Virus record (IMG/VR): IMGVR_UViG_3300020583_000033
Coordinates: 1-29,787 of that record
Direction: 5' to 3' (one strand)
Length of the DNA: 29,787 nt
DNA from: a virus
The notes beneath the pieces are model-generated. The model saw only the letters and a program-made list of their open reading frames with translations, was not told the origin of the DNA and made no database searches. Both the position numbers and the translations under genes were made by a program. Of this stretch, positions 13,647-22,870 are shown piece by piece; position 1 is the stretch's first letter; the number at the start of each line of letters is the position of its first letter.

Positions 13647-16587
13647 GGTAATCAGCCAAAAAAAGTTCGCTAAGCTCGTAGCCTCCACCGGTGCTCTCTC
13701 CCAGCCGCCCGGTGCGTTGACCCGCCTCTCGAATCTGTTTTTTAGCCAGCGCGGCAGCCTCCAAATCGCCGATGGCTCTCAAGCCATATCGTCTGCCATC
13801 TCTCCTGCATCCTTCATTTCCGCTATCGCTGCGTTCGCCAATCTCCAGGCGGGTCAATTCCCCTACTACGAATTGCTGGCCTACGCTTCCACTCCGCAGC
13901 TTGCCGACGTCACCGGTTTCGCTATTTCCAGTACGTCTGGATCCACTGACAACCCAGCCGGCACATACACATTCGCTATTGCGGCCAATCTTGGGTCTTT
14001 GCACACCAACCCTCACAACTCTTCGATATTTCAAACGCTTGGCGCGTTCGATACGGTTAATTTCTCCTGGACTGCTGTCGCCGGGGCAACCGGGTACACG
14101 GTGTACTACGTTTATCGCCTTCCGTTGTCCCCGCTCCCGAGCTATATCGTTTTGGGCACTTCGGCCGGAACCACGTTTTCATTCACCGGTGCCCTCCCTC
14201 TTTCTCCTGCCGTTATTCCTTCGCCGACTTTCAACAACACTTTCGAACTGCTTTTGTACGTGAGCACTACGCTCGCCACGGCACCGCCCCAGGTGACTTT
14301 CAGCGAAGTGACTGCCGGGGCGTTCCCATTTGCTCCGCCTCAGCCAGCTACCCTGGCGCCCGGATCGGTGGGGTTCAGTGCCACTCCCGGTATCCCAGGG
14401 TTCTCGCCCTACGGCGGAATCTATGGCGTCGCCGGGCCGCTTCCACAAATTGTTCAGTTTGCCGGTGAGTCCATTCTGATCCTCGGTAACGGTTACGCTC
14501 CGCAGCAAGTCGATCCTTCGCTTGGGGCTATCGCACCCGTCACCCCTCTTCGAAACACGTTTCAAGCTGCCTATCCAACTTGGCAAACAGGGGTCGACTG
14601 GATCACCGGATCGCAATTGGCGGTGCTCAGTGCAGGGATCAACTACCTGTTTACCGCTACTCAGGGAGGCGTCTCCGGAACGAGTACGCCGTCGTGGAAT
14701 TTTACGACCGGCTCTGAGACTTCGGATGGGAGCGCGGTGTGGACCTGTAACGGTCCTATCGTCGTGTCGGTTGCCCCTATCGGCGCTGCTCATGCGGTTG
14801 CTTACGCCGGTTCTCTCTGGCTGGCCAACACTCACCCTACGACCACCACATATCCTTCATGGATTCCAACCAACACTTACGTTGCCGGTCAGCAGATCGT
14901 TGTGGTGGATGGCTCTGGAAATCAGTGGCTGTTCCAGGTGCAGACCGGAGGTGTCTCAGGCTCGAGCGCGCCATCATGGGTTTTTACTATCGGCAGCACT
15001 ACCGCCGACGGCACAGTAGTCTGGCTGTGCGTTCTGGAATTTCAAAATGCATCCGGAACTCAGACCCACACATCCGGATCGCAGACAACCAACGGTTCCG
15101 GAAACTGGAGTTTTGTCGGCACCCAATGGAGATCCAACTTCAATCCCGGTTCGTCTGCGCTCGCGAACCTGGTGTTCAAGGGCTTTGGATTCTCCATACC
15201 ATCCGGCGCTACGATCCTGGGAGTGATAGTCACTGCCAGTTTGACTTCGCAGTCCACCACAACGGGAACTCTGTCCCAAGTCGCTTTGTACTATACAAAC
15301 GCTGTACTCGGCACGATAAAAACTCCGGGTACGGCTTTCACGACGACAATAACGCCGGAGTCTTACGGCAGCTCAAGCGACTTGTGGGGGGCGTCACTTA
15401 CTCCCGCCATTGTCAACGATCCGAGTTTTGGATTCGCAATGGCTGCGACCTGCGATTCCATCCGTGTGTTTATCGGTCAGCCCTTCCAGGTGACTGTCTT
15501 CTATACAACGACGACATCGGGATCGGGCGCGCTGGCCGCCGGGATCGATGGACCGACCTGCCTCAAGATGTCCGATTCCAACAATCCAAACTCATGGAAC
15601 CCGGTCAACACCGCTTTCATCGGCCGGGACGACGGGACGCAGATTACCGGACTGCAGCCGTTCACGATCGCCGCGCTAGGCATATCTCCTACCGGGTCTC
15701 TGTGTGTGTTCAAGGAATTCACCACTTATCAGGTTATCGGCGTGTTTGGCTCCAGTTCGTTCGAGATCCAGCCGGCGCAGACGAATCTCGGCTGCATCGC
15801 TGCGCGGTCGATTCAATTCTTGCCCGGCTTCGGCGTCGCTCGATTCTCGCATTTGGGGTTTGCAATATTCGACGGCATCAACGACCGGCTTATTTCAGAG
15901 GATATTCGGCCTTATCTGTTTGGCGGGGTGGACTCGGAATCCGATATCACCTCTGTTGATCCATCTTTTCTCTACCTCGCACAATCGGGTCAGACCACTC
16001 AGCCGCCGATGTACATGTGTGCGATGCCCTTGTTGGGGTCTGCCGGTCAGTTAACCCGCCTGTTCGTCTACGACCTGGTAATGAAGGCGTGGACTGTGCT
16101 CGATCTTCCCTGGCCCATCACCGCGCTCTCGGCTGTGGCGGTTGGCGAAGGGTATCCGCTGGTTCTCGCCGGGAAGACCGACGGAACAGTACAGCGGCTG
16201 CAGGCAGGCGATTTGAACTGGGATCAGGGCGCGAGCGATCAGTCCGCAGTGAACTGGTCGTTTAGAAGCCCGGATGTGTTCGGCGAGGGCTCAAGCCAGC
16301 GTCTCTTTTTCCAGCAGGCTGTCATCCGCGGCTACGGAAACGCAGCCATGGTCAAATCGATTGTTGCAAACCTGTGGCTGGACGGAAAGAATGTAGGTGC
16401 GCAGGCTATCGACATTGTGCCGATGGGCGGGGCCAATCTGTTCGAAGTCAATATCAAAATCTGGATAAATGGCGAGAGAGCACACCTGGATATCTCGGGG
16501 AACAACGGTGGTGCCCCCGGTGTGATCGATGCCGTGGATTGGTCGATTGTGCCTAAGTCTTCCCAGGCGCGGAGGATCATTGGATGA
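13636..16587 (+). CDS. Large tail nozzle-like protein with inserted modules
   Basis: The product has 983 residues from ATG 13636 (AGGA upstream); a TTG 18 bases earlier is possible but less likely. The last 300 residues resemble short-tail nozzle/DNA-stabilising beta-propeller proteins such as P22 gp10 and T7 gp12: TNLGCIAARSIQFLPGFGVA near 715, then AIFDGINDRLISEDI near 750. Two related modules of about 60 residues are inserted at about 312-374 and 405-468, sharing a W..P.......Y pattern, then GGVSGxSxPSW, G..T.DG..W.C. A separate beta domain (about 475-640) follows. The modules look like carbohydrate-binding or immunoglobulin-like inserts. It overlaps the adaptor gene by 11 bases. The function is inferred. 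Confidence 0.7.
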   Translation: MAAKVISQKKFAKLVASTGALSQPPGALTRLSNLFFSQRGSLQIADGSQAISSAISPASFISAIAAFANLQAGQFPYYELLAYASTPQLADVTGFAISSTSGSTDNPAGTYTFAIAANLGSLHTNPHNSSIFQTLGAFDTVNFSWTAVAGATGYTVYYVYRLPLSPLPSYIVLGTSAGTTFSFTGALPLSPAVIPSPTFNNTFELLLYVSTTLATAPPQVTFSEVTAGAFPFAPPQPATLAPGSVGFSATPGIPGFSPYGGIYGVAGPLPQIVQFAGESILILGNGYAPQQVDPSLGAIAPVTPLRNTFQAAYPTWQTGVDWITGSQLAVLSAGINYLFTATQGGVSGTSTPSWNFTTGSETSDGSAVWTCNGPIVVSVAPIGAAHAVAYAGSLWLANTHPTTTTYPSWIPTNTYVAGQQIVVVDGSGNQWLFQVQTGGVSGSSAPSWVFTIGSTTADGTVVWLCVLEFQNASGTQTHTSGSQTTNGSGNWSFVGTQWRSNFNPGSSALANLVFKGFGFSIPSGATILGVIVTASLTSQSTTTGTLSQVALYYTNAVLGTIKTPGTAFTTTITPESYGSSSDLWGASLTPAIVNDPSFGFAMAATCDSIRVFIGQPFQVTVFYTTTTSGSGALAAGIDGPTCLKMSDSNNPNSWNPVNTAFIGRDDGTQITGLQPFTIAALGISPTGSLCVFKEFTTYQVIGVFGSSSFEIQPAQTNLGCIAARSIQFLPGFGVARFSHLGFAIFDGINDRLISEDIRPYLFGGVDSESDITSVDPSFLYLAQSGQTTQPPMYMCAMPLLGSAGQLTRLFVYDLVMKAWTVLDLPWPITALSAVAVGEGYPLVLAGKTDGTVQRLQAGDLNWDQGASDQSAVNWSFRSPDVFGEGSSQRLFFQQAVIRGYGNAAMVKSIVANLWLDGKNVGAQAIDIVPMGGANLFEVNIKIWINGERAHLDISGNNGGAPGVIDAVDWSIVPKSSQARRIIG

Positions 16588-16595
16588 TTTGGCTT

Positions 16596-16650
16596 GTGTT
16601 ATGGCAAGTTTCGAGTCTTTCGCCTCTTCCCTCTTCCCTCCCGCTAAACT
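16596..16650 (+). promoter_or_regulatory. Shared intergenic element, copy C
   Basis: GTGTTATGG (16596-16604) repeats the core of copies A and B. A long C/T-rich stretch with several CTTCCC and CTCCC blocks leads to CGCTAAACT, similar to CGCTAATAT in copy B. Spacing is about 12 bases longer than in A and B. It lies in the 135-base gap between the nozzle gene and the acetyltransferase gene. It is a weaker match than the other two. Confidence 0.4.
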
Positions 16651-16722
16651 TATCCTCAGAAGCCACCCCCAGGTTTCATTGCAGACGTGCGTGCTGGCAC
16701 GCTGGTGCGAGGAAGGAGCGCG

Positions 16723-17253
16723 ATGACTGTCATAAATGAGCATCTTGATGTTGCCGTTCCCGTCATTGCGTCCGAAGTTGAGGTTCAGCCCGTTTCTTTC
16801 AGGGCGATCCTCGACGATCCTGCTGCTCCCGCTCTTCTTCGGGCTTATGCCGAAGAGTGCCTGGTTCCCGACGCCGAGCCTCAAATTGCGATCTACGAAT
16901 CCATGGAGAAAGCGAATGTTATCCAGTGTTTTGCAGCGTATTACGACCGACCCGGAACTCCGCTTTTAATTGGATTCGTTTCAATTTTGCGCACTATCGT
17001 CCCGCACGACGGTCATCATATTGCTGCGATCGAGTCTCTGTTCGTCGATCCTGCTTATCGCTCGACTGGCGCTTTTCTTATGCTCGCTGCTGCGGCCGAG
17101 CAATTTGCAACCGTTTCCGGATGCAGGTGTCTTCTTGCGTCAGCTCGCATCGGCAGCGCGCTCGATGTGGTTCTTTCGCGTCGTACCGGCTACGAAAAAA
17201 CTCACAATCAGCATACCCACTGGCTGAACGGTTTCAAGGGAGGCCGGGCATGA
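16723..17253 (+). CDS. GNAT-family N-acetyltransferase
   Basis: GNAT enzymes move an acetyl group from acetyl-CoA to an amine. The 176-residue product has the core AAIESLFVDPAYRSTGAFLM (101-120): a strand ending in VDP, then the acetyl-CoA pyrophosphate-binding loop and helix, followed by CRCLLASARIGSALDVVLSR and GYEK, the usual last strand region. The loop RSTGAF is a variant of the common Q/RxxGxG/A. GGAAGGAG precedes the ATG at 16723. It overlaps the next gene by ATGA. The substrate is unknown: it may modify a virion protein, a host protein or sugar. A GNAT next to a cupin-like gene recurs in phages as I recall. Confidence 0.8.
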   Translation: MTVINEHLDVAVPVIASEVEVQPVSFRAILDDPAAPALLRAYAEECLVPDAEPQIAIYESMEKANVIQCFAAYYDRPGTPLLIGFVSILRTIVPHDGHHIAAIESLFVDPAYRSTGAFLMLAAAAEQFATVSGCRCLLASARIGSALDVVLSRRTGYEKTHNQHTHWLNGFKGGRA

Positions 17254-17714
17254 GCGATCTGGTTGTCGACTCTCCTTGCGCACTGACTCCTCCGTCGCCG
17301 GAGATGCTCGACAAAATGAATCAGGCGAACGATTTGATCCGGGCCTGTCCGCAGGTGGAGATTGTTACTGAGCACCTTATCCACGGCGGGATGTATGCGC
17401 GGACGATACGGCGTGGTCCCGGCGTGGTCGCAGTCGGCTCGCTGATTCTGCGTGCCACTATTTTGATCGTTTCCGGTCCCTGCACTCTTGTTACAGGAGA
17501 CCGGCGCATCGACCTTCATGGATACAACGTTCTTCCTGGTCTCGCAGGCCGCAAACAGATTTCGCTTACCCATGGTGATGTGGAAATGACGATGATCTTT
17601 CCAACTTCAGCCAAGACAGTCGAAGACGCAGAAAATGAAATTTTTGCCGAAGCCGATCAACTGGTCTCGCGAAGAGACGGCGACCGGGACATCATCACGA
17701 TTACCGGCCAATGA
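17250..17714 (+). CDS. Cupin-like conserved phage protein
   Basis: The 154-residue product has a short helical N-terminus and then a beta-barrel-like core from 36 to 120: EHLIHGGMYARTIRRGPGVV, SLILRATILIVSG, TLVTGDRRIDLHGYNVLP and MTMIFPTSAKTVEDAEN. The spacing of hydrophobic strands and the early His residues fit a small cupin fold, but the full metal-binding set is not evident. It is translationally coupled to the acetyltransferase (ATGA overlap), so the two probably act on a common target. It lies ahead of the internal virion proteins with a 21-base gap. The function is unknown. Confidence 0.65.
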   Translation: MSDLVVDSPCALTPPSPEMLDKMNQANDLIRACPQVEIVTEHLIHGGMYARTIRRGPGVVAVGSLILRATILIVSGPCTLVTGDRRIDLHGYNVLPGLAGRKQISLTHGDVEMTMIFPTSAKTVEDAENEIFAEADQLVSRRDGDRDIITITGQ

Positions 17715-17735
17715 CGCTGGGGAAAGGAGTTTCTG

Positions 17736-18281
17736 ATGTCGGGTACCATCTCAGCCACAACCGCTGCTTTAATCGCTGCCGCGGTAGGCGCAGCAGGCGT
17801 TGGCACTAGCGTTTACGAAGGAGTTCAGTCGAGCGATCAGGCATCTGCCGCGCAGAAAGCGCAGCAACAGGCTTTGGCCCAGCAACAACAGGCTCAAGCC
17901 AACCAGGCAAATCTTACGAAGCAGGAAGCCGTGCTTGGCGCGCAAGGTCAGACGCAGCAGCAGACCGGCGGATCATTAACTGATTCCGGAACCTCCGCTT
18001 TGACTGATCTTTTGGCTGGATATCCCGGCTATCAAGGTGGCTCAGGCACAAGTACCGGCACGGGTGTGGGAACAAGCGACGTTGGCGGTACAGGTTCTCC
18101 TGGTGGCAGCGGACCTACTCCTGACATTGCTTCTATTTTGGCGGCTTTACGCAATAACAGCGGCAGCGGCGGGCCTGGCCTTAGTGCTCCCGGTACTTCT
18201 GGAAATATCTTCGGCGGTAACTGGCAAACTCAACCGGCTACGCCACAAAATCAGTTGGAGCTTGCCAACCCGCTGGTCTAA
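17736..18281 (+). CDS. Internal virion (ejection-type) protein
   Basis: The 181-residue product has a hydrophobic Ala-rich helix at 8-25 (LIAAAVGAAGVG), then a Gln/Ala coiled-coil-like segment (about 32-75), and a Gly/Ser/Thr-rich flexible end. It contains no Cys. This composition is typical of proteins carried in podovirus heads and pushed through the membrane on infection. AAGGAG precedes the ATG. Its first residues, MSGTISATTAALI, resemble the start of the next protein, so the two may be paralogs. The role is inferred from position and composition. Confidence 0.6.
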   Translation: MSGTISATTAALIAAAVGAAGVGTSVYEGVQSSDQASAAQKAQQQALAQQQQAQANQANLTKQEAVLGAQGQTQQQTGGSLTDSGTSALTDLLAGYPGYQGGSGTSTGTGVGTSDVGGTGSPGGSGPTPDIASILAALRNNSGSGGPGLSAPGTSGNIFGGNWQTQPATPQNQLELANPLV

Positions 18282-18291
18282 GGAGGCTTTT

Positions 18292-18948
18292 ATGTCCGGT
18301 ACACTTTCTGCGACAACTCTCGGTGCGCTTGCTCCCATACTAAAGGACGCTACCGGTGTCGCCGGCCTCGGCTCCACAGTCTACAATCTCTACAATCAGT
18401 ACCAAAATCAGCAGTATCAAAATCAGCTTCGGTCTCTGGCGCAGGACCCGGCGAAGATGAATGCCTACGCTGCGAAATTTACCCAGCCGCTGACTGCTGG
18501 ATTGACCGCCGGAGTCGCTAATCAGGCTCAGGGCTACTTGGCTTCCCGTGGGCTCTCCGACTCACCGCAGATTTCCGAGCAGGTCGAAGCGCAGGCCATC
18601 GCTCCCTATATTCAGCAAAATCAGCAGCAGGGGTATCAGGACGCGCTTCAGGCGCTCAGCGTTGGCGGTGGAGCGATCAATCCGGCGCTTCAGCAGCAGA
18701 ATGGTCTTACAGCGCTAACCAAGGCATTTTCGCAATTGAGTCCTCCCGGCTCTTCTCCTTCTCCTGCTACTCTCCAGGACTATTTGCGCACATTTGGGAC
18801 TCAGTCACAGCAACTCGATCCAAGCCAGTGGAATCCCGGCGCCGCACCGCCGCCGATCGACACTTCTTCATGGGACTGGGGCGCATCGGCGCCGGACATG
18901 AGCACTTTTCAGCCGGACTACGTAGGCGATCTTGCCGCAGGGAGTTAA
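18292..18948 (+). CDS. Internal virion (ejection-type) protein, paralog-like
   Basis: The 218-residue product starts MSGTLSATTLGALAP, close to the preceding protein. The start at 18292 was chosen for the strong AAGGAGG just upstream; an in-frame upstream ATG lies inside the previous gene. Residues 35-60 are Tyr/Gln/Asn-rich (YNQYQNQQYQ), and 60-130 form helices with Gln-rich ends. The C-terminus is Pro/Ser/Trp-rich. It has no Cys. The pattern (Q-rich helices, ASRGLSDSPQISEQVEAQ) resembles phage internal core or ejection proteins. It is followed after three bases by the next gene. Confidence 0.6.
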   Translation: MSGTLSATTLGALAPILKDATGVAGLGSTVYNLYNQYQNQQYQNQLRSLAQDPAKMNAYAAKFTQPLTAGLTAGVANQAQGYLASRGLSDSPQISEQVEAQAIAPYIQQNQQQGYQDALQALSVGGGAINPALQQQNGLTALTKAFSQLSPPGSSPSPATLQDYLRTFGTQSQQLDPSQWNPGAAPPPIDTSSWDWGASAPDMSTFQPDYVGDLAAGS

Positions 18949-18951
18949 ATC

Positions 18952-20313
18952 GTGGGATTTTGGAATGCGCTTTCGGTTCTTGCTCCAGTTGCACCGGCCA
19001 TGTCGGATGCCGCGGACCTGCGCACCCAGCGGCAGCGGGACGCGGCTGACTTTGCTTCAGAGCAGGCATTGAAGCAAGCGCAGCTTACGACACAGAAGCT
19101 GGCAGCGCAACTCGATCAGCAACGGCTCACTGCAGGTAACGCTCCGTCTCAAATTCCCGGCACCAAAGATTACTACTCTGCCGCTGAAGGAAGTTGGATG
19201 CGGCCTTCCTTGGTCAACGGAGAATACAAAGCTGTCAAAATTCCCGGCCAGGCTCCCGCCGATGAACTGAAGCAAGCGACCAAGGGGTTGAAAGATGCCT
19301 TTGATGCGATGGGGATACAAGTTCCCCCTAACGTACTTGCAGACCTTGGGTATCGTATATACGGCGGCACAGGCGCGTATCCTGCAACCGGTATGGGAGT
19401 CGCCAAACCGGTAACTCTCAAAGGGCCGGATGGCCAGCCGATCGGCGCTTCTTTTAGCGGAGGCCGATACTACGATTCGGAGGGAAAAGAGATTGAAAAT
19501 CCGGTGCTATGGGAAAAGCCTGTCGCTGCGCGTTCGCTTCCTCCTGCAACCCAATACATGCAGCTTTACACTAAAAAGCTTCTTGCCGACCGCAAACAGG
19601 GACCACCGTTAACCGCTGAAGAGACGGCGCAAATGCAGGCCAGTCTGAGTACCATGGACGAGCCGGGGATAGCGAGAATGCAGGCGCTAGGGAAAGCGTA
19701 TGCGCAGTACCACATAACACCTATCACCGATGATTCTGGAGCGGCTGTATATGTGCCGATAGCTGCGGTATTAGCGGCGAACAAGGCTGGCGCTCCGCCC
19801 CGGACTGCCGCTGCCGGCACAGCCGACGCAGCAGACAAAAAGAACGCGATGCTTGCTAGCTCTGCTATCCAGCAAGTGAATCGCATGGAGAGCATCCTGA
19901 ACCGCGATCCTAACCTGACAGGGCCAGGCGCAGGACAACTGACTCAGCTTCAGGTTTGGCTGGGTAATCAAGATCCAGATGCGCAAGCTTTTCTGATGTC
20001 TTCTTTACTCGGGTCCGAGCACGGAGTTGCAGTATTCGGCGGCAGGAATATTCACACAATTCAAGATTTGCAGAACACGCTGGGAAGTTGGAGAACCAAT
20101 CCAGCTGCGCTGAAATCCGCGCTGGGAGTTATACGGGAAACAATGACTCCTTGGCTGACAGCGGGCGGAAGATTACCGGGACCGAGGACGGCAGGGGCAG
20201 GACCTACTGCTCCAAAAGGCACAGTTACGCTCAAGGCCGGTGGCAAAACATACAACATCCCCCGCGATCAGGTAGCTGCATTCAGGAAGGATCACCCTGA
20301 TGCCAGCCAATGA
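18952..20313 (+). CDS. Putative internal virion protein
   Basis: The 453-residue product starts with GTG at 18952; AGGGAG is nine bases upstream. It has a short hydrophobic start (FWNALSVLAPVAPAM), then a long Gln/Ala helix (about 22-60), and mixed domains, with a helical part at about 290-400 (SSAIQQVNRMESILNRDPNL) and a small beta domain at the end (GTVTLKAGGKTYNIP). No Cys and no enzyme motif are seen. Position between ejection-type proteins suggests it belongs to the same internal set. It overlaps the next gene by 14 bases, so translation is probably coupled. Confidence 0.6.
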   Translation: MGFWNALSVLAPVAPAMSDAADLRTQRQRDAADFASEQALKQAQLTTQKLAAQLDQQRLTAGNAPSQIPGTKDYYSAAEGSWMRPSLVNGEYKAVKIPGQAPADELKQATKGLKDAFDAMGIQVPPNVLADLGYRIYGGTGAYPATGMGVAKPVTLKGPDGQPIGASFSGGRYYDSEGKEIENPVLWEKPVAARSLPPATQYMQLYTKKLLADRKQGPPLTAEETAQMQASLSTMDEPGIARMQALGKAYAQYHITPITDDSGAAVYVPIAAVLAANKAGAPPRTAAAGTADAADKKNAMLASSAIQQVNRMESILNRDPNLTGPGAGQLTQLQVWLGNQDPDAQAFLMSSLLGSEHGVAVFGGRNIHTIQDLQNTLGSWRTNPAALKSALGVIRETMTPWLTAGGRLPGPRTAGAGPTAPKGTVTLKAGGKTYNIPRDQVAAFRKDHPDASQ

Positions 20314-22870
20314 CAAGTGGGCACAGTACGAGGTTGCGTCTCCGGCTGCCAAGCACGATAAATGGTCGCAATACGAAGCTGCGCCAGCGACGACAGTTTC
20401 ATCTGCTTTCGCGCCCGATCTCACCACCAACACCATCGATCCTGCTACAGGCACTGGTTACGGTCTCTACCGTATGGGCAGTTACGATTTCAATGCGGGG
20501 CAGGTCAGCAAGCCGGAAATCCAAGTCCCTTACAATCGTGTGCAGGACGCCATCGCTGCCGGATACAAACTCCATCCGGATGAGGCTCCACGCTACCAGC
20601 GGGACACAGCGCATAACGGCTCCGTGTCGCGCGCTACCGGTCAGGTCAAATCTCTCCTGGCGCGCATGACCGAGACGATGCCGGATACGCCGCTTGAAGG
20701 AAATTGGTGGCAGAAGGCTAACGCTGCCGCGGCCAACGTTGAAAAGCTTCCGTTCAATGTGACCAACCGGACGTTACGCGGCCTGGCTGGACTGCCTGCG
20801 GGACTGGCACAGACAGCAACGGGCATCAGCCACGGCGATTCAGCGGCACTGGAAAGTCTGGACCCGGCAGCTATGGGCGAGAACTCCTACAAAGGATTGC
20901 AGCAGGATACTTCTGACATTGGCCCAATGGCCGCGCTCGGAAATCTTGGCGGTGACGCGCTGACAGCATACGCAACTGGAAAACTCGGCGGCAAGGTAGC
21001 AGACACGGGAATCGCGGCAGCAGAAGGTACAGGAGACGCAGCCCAATCTATTGTCCGCCGCATGGCGGGCTCCGGTCCCGGTGTGGCTCGCGCACTCGTT
21101 CGTGAGGCTACTGAAGATAATCGTCAAATCGCTCTGCGCAATGCAGACAAGCAGGCTGAGGCTATGGATAAATGGCACGAGGCCCAAACCAAGGCTGATT
21201 ACGATCATCGCGCCGATTTGCTCAAACTTCGCCAACAGTATGCGCAGTCTGTACGGGACGCAACCGAGAAGGCGCGCACGGGAACAGCCAAGGACCGTGC
21301 CGAAGTCCAATCGAAGAATCTGGCAGCGAAACAAAAGTACGAGCAAGATGTGCGCGACGCGCAACAGAAGTACGCGACAGACCGCGCTGAGGCTCTCCGC
21401 GCCAACGCTGAAGCGCAGCGCGCGCTCAATCAGAAGGTCGGTCAGACGGCACAGCAGAATCGTGCGGCCACCGCTGCTGAGCGCGCCAAGGTCGATCAGG
21501 AAGGTAAATTGCAGGTTGGCGGGTCGCAACTGATCTATGGCTTGCAGCAACTCGATAAAGCCTTGCGTGATCGCGCCGGTACGATGTTCGATGCCGTGCG
21601 TGAAAAAGTTGGCACGGTAACTCGACCGGGGACCGATCTTGGCACACGTGCGCGTGCTGCTTTGACCAAGATATCCGGGTCGTCCACCGTTCCTAAGCCC
21701 TTCAGCGACATCCTCGGTAAATACCCCGAGACGGAACCTGAGTTCATCGAATATCAGGGCGCACAGATTCCAAAAACCAATCGTCTTTATGACGTGCTCA
21801 AACAGCAAGGAATGGGCGCAGGCGCTCCTCCTGTCACCTTCGGCGATCTTCAAGGCTATTACACGGAAACCGGCGCAGAGCTTTCCAAAGGCACTCTGCC
21901 CGGAGATGTTTATCTGGCCACTAAAGAACTGCACAACGCCATCGGCGACATGATGCAAGAGATGGCCAGCGGCGCCGGAGCTGGAAAAGAGTTTTGGGAC
22001 TCACGGGTTTTCTACCGGAACTACATGGACACATTTCACGAGCCGACAGGTCCTTCGGGCTCCGGTTCTCCCGTGGCCCAGGCCCTCCTCGCAAAAGATC
22101 CTGCTGTCGCTGTAGAGAAATTCGCTGGCGACGCTGGCGATCGCGGCATCGCTGTCTTGCGTCGGTATTCAGATTCACTGGCTAATCTCGCGCAGAATGT
22201 TCGTAGAACTGCTCGAGAGAAAGTCACGGTTCCTGCGCGAAAGTCTGCTGTCGATATCCCAGCGCCCAAGGCCACGCCGGTTCCCGCCGGGGCCAATCTG
22301 CCTCTCCCCGGTGTCGTCGAGTCGCTGCCTGCCGCTCGCGCCGCTAACCTTGCCTTGCCCCCAGTCCTACCTGACGACCCTGTTGTTCCTTTTCACGATC
22401 CGAAACTTACCCCACCACGTACCATCTCCGCTGAGGAAATCCAACGGCGAAATGCCGCTGGCATTCACTCCCGTGCACAGGGTATGGCTACTCGTCTTCT
22501 AGGATGGACTGCAATCTGGCCAGCGTTTCGCATACTTAGTGAACTGACTCGGACTGGCTCGGCAAGTCTTCGTCCACTGGCTGCCATACCCGCCGCTGGA
22601 GCCGCTGGGCTAGGCGTTGAGTCCCTATTAGAATATCCCCCGGTAATGGACTTCCTTACCCGTGCTACTCCTCGTCAGATTGCAACTATCCCACCCGAAC
22701 TGCGTGGATCAATGCCGGAGATCATTAATGAGGCCAAAGCGCGTGGAGTGAAAATCAGCCCAATTCTCGCTACATGGGCTGTCACCGTACAGCGTAACCG
22801 TGCAGGACAGACAAACCAGCAATCGAGTCAACAAGTCCAGCAACCGGACGTGCAAGGAGCAATTCAATGA
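20300..22870 (+). CDS. Large internal virion/ejection protein
   Basis: The 856-residue product is Cys-free. Its N-terminus repeats DKWAQYE and DKWSQYE, a W-x-x-Y motif that I recall near the start of many phage ejection proteins. Residues about 270-420 are a long, highly charged coiled coil rich in Ala, Gln, Lys and Arg (such as RDAQQKYATDRAEALRANAE). A helical domain follows, then a Pro-rich linker (about 665-700) and a hydrophobic segment near 740-775 (LLGWTAIWPAFRIL, IPAAGAAGLG) that could cross a membrane. This suits a protein that forms the DNA-ejection channel. No lysozyme motif is visible. It overlaps the next gene by ATGA. Confidence 0.65.
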   Translation: MPANDKWAQYEVASPAAKHDKWSQYEAAPATTVSSAFAPDLTTNTIDPATGTGYGLYRMGSYDFNAGQVSKPEIQVPYNRVQDAIAAGYKLHPDEAPRYQRDTAHNGSVSRATGQVKSLLARMTETMPDTPLEGNWWQKANAAAANVEKLPFNVTNRTLRGLAGLPAGLAQTATGISHGDSAALESLDPAAMGENSYKGLQQDTSDIGPMAALGNLGGDALTAYATGKLGGKVADTGIAAAEGTGDAAQSIVRRMAGSGPGVARALVREATEDNRQIALRNADKQAEAMDKWHEAQTKADYDHRADLLKLRQQYAQSVRDATEKARTGTAKDRAEVQSKNLAAKQKYEQDVRDAQQKYATDRAEALRANAEAQRALNQKVGQTAQQNRAATAAERAKVDQEGKLQVGGSQLIYGLQQLDKALRDRAGTMFDAVREKVGTVTRPGTDLGTRARAALTKISGSSTVPKPFSDILGKYPETEPEFIEYQGAQIPKTNRLYDVLKQQGMGAGAPPVTFGDLQGYYTETGAELSKGTLPGDVYLATKELHNAIGDMMQEMASGAGAGKEFWDSRVFYRNYMDTFHEPTGPSGSGSPVAQALLAKDPAVAVEKFAGDAGDRGIAVLRRYSDSLANLAQNVRRTAREKVTVPARKSAVDIPAPKATPVPAGANLPLPGVVESLPAARAANLALPPVLPDDPVVPFHDPKLTPPRTISAEEIQRRNAAGIHSRAQGMATRLLGWTAIWPAFRILSELTRTGSASLRPLAAIPAAGAAGLGVESLLEYPPVMDFLTRATPRQIATIPPELRGSMPEIINEAKARGVKISPILATWAVTVQRNRAGQTNQQSSQQVQQPDVQGAIQ

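Noticed and set aside
14859-15959. 366-codon frame inside the nozzle gene
   Set aside because: Cys/Arg/His-rich product without domains, wholly within the nozzle gene.
20840-21958. 372-codon minus-strand frame
   Set aside because: It is antisense to the coiled-coil region of the ejection protein; its Leu/Cys-rich content mirrors that repeat-rich coding sequence.
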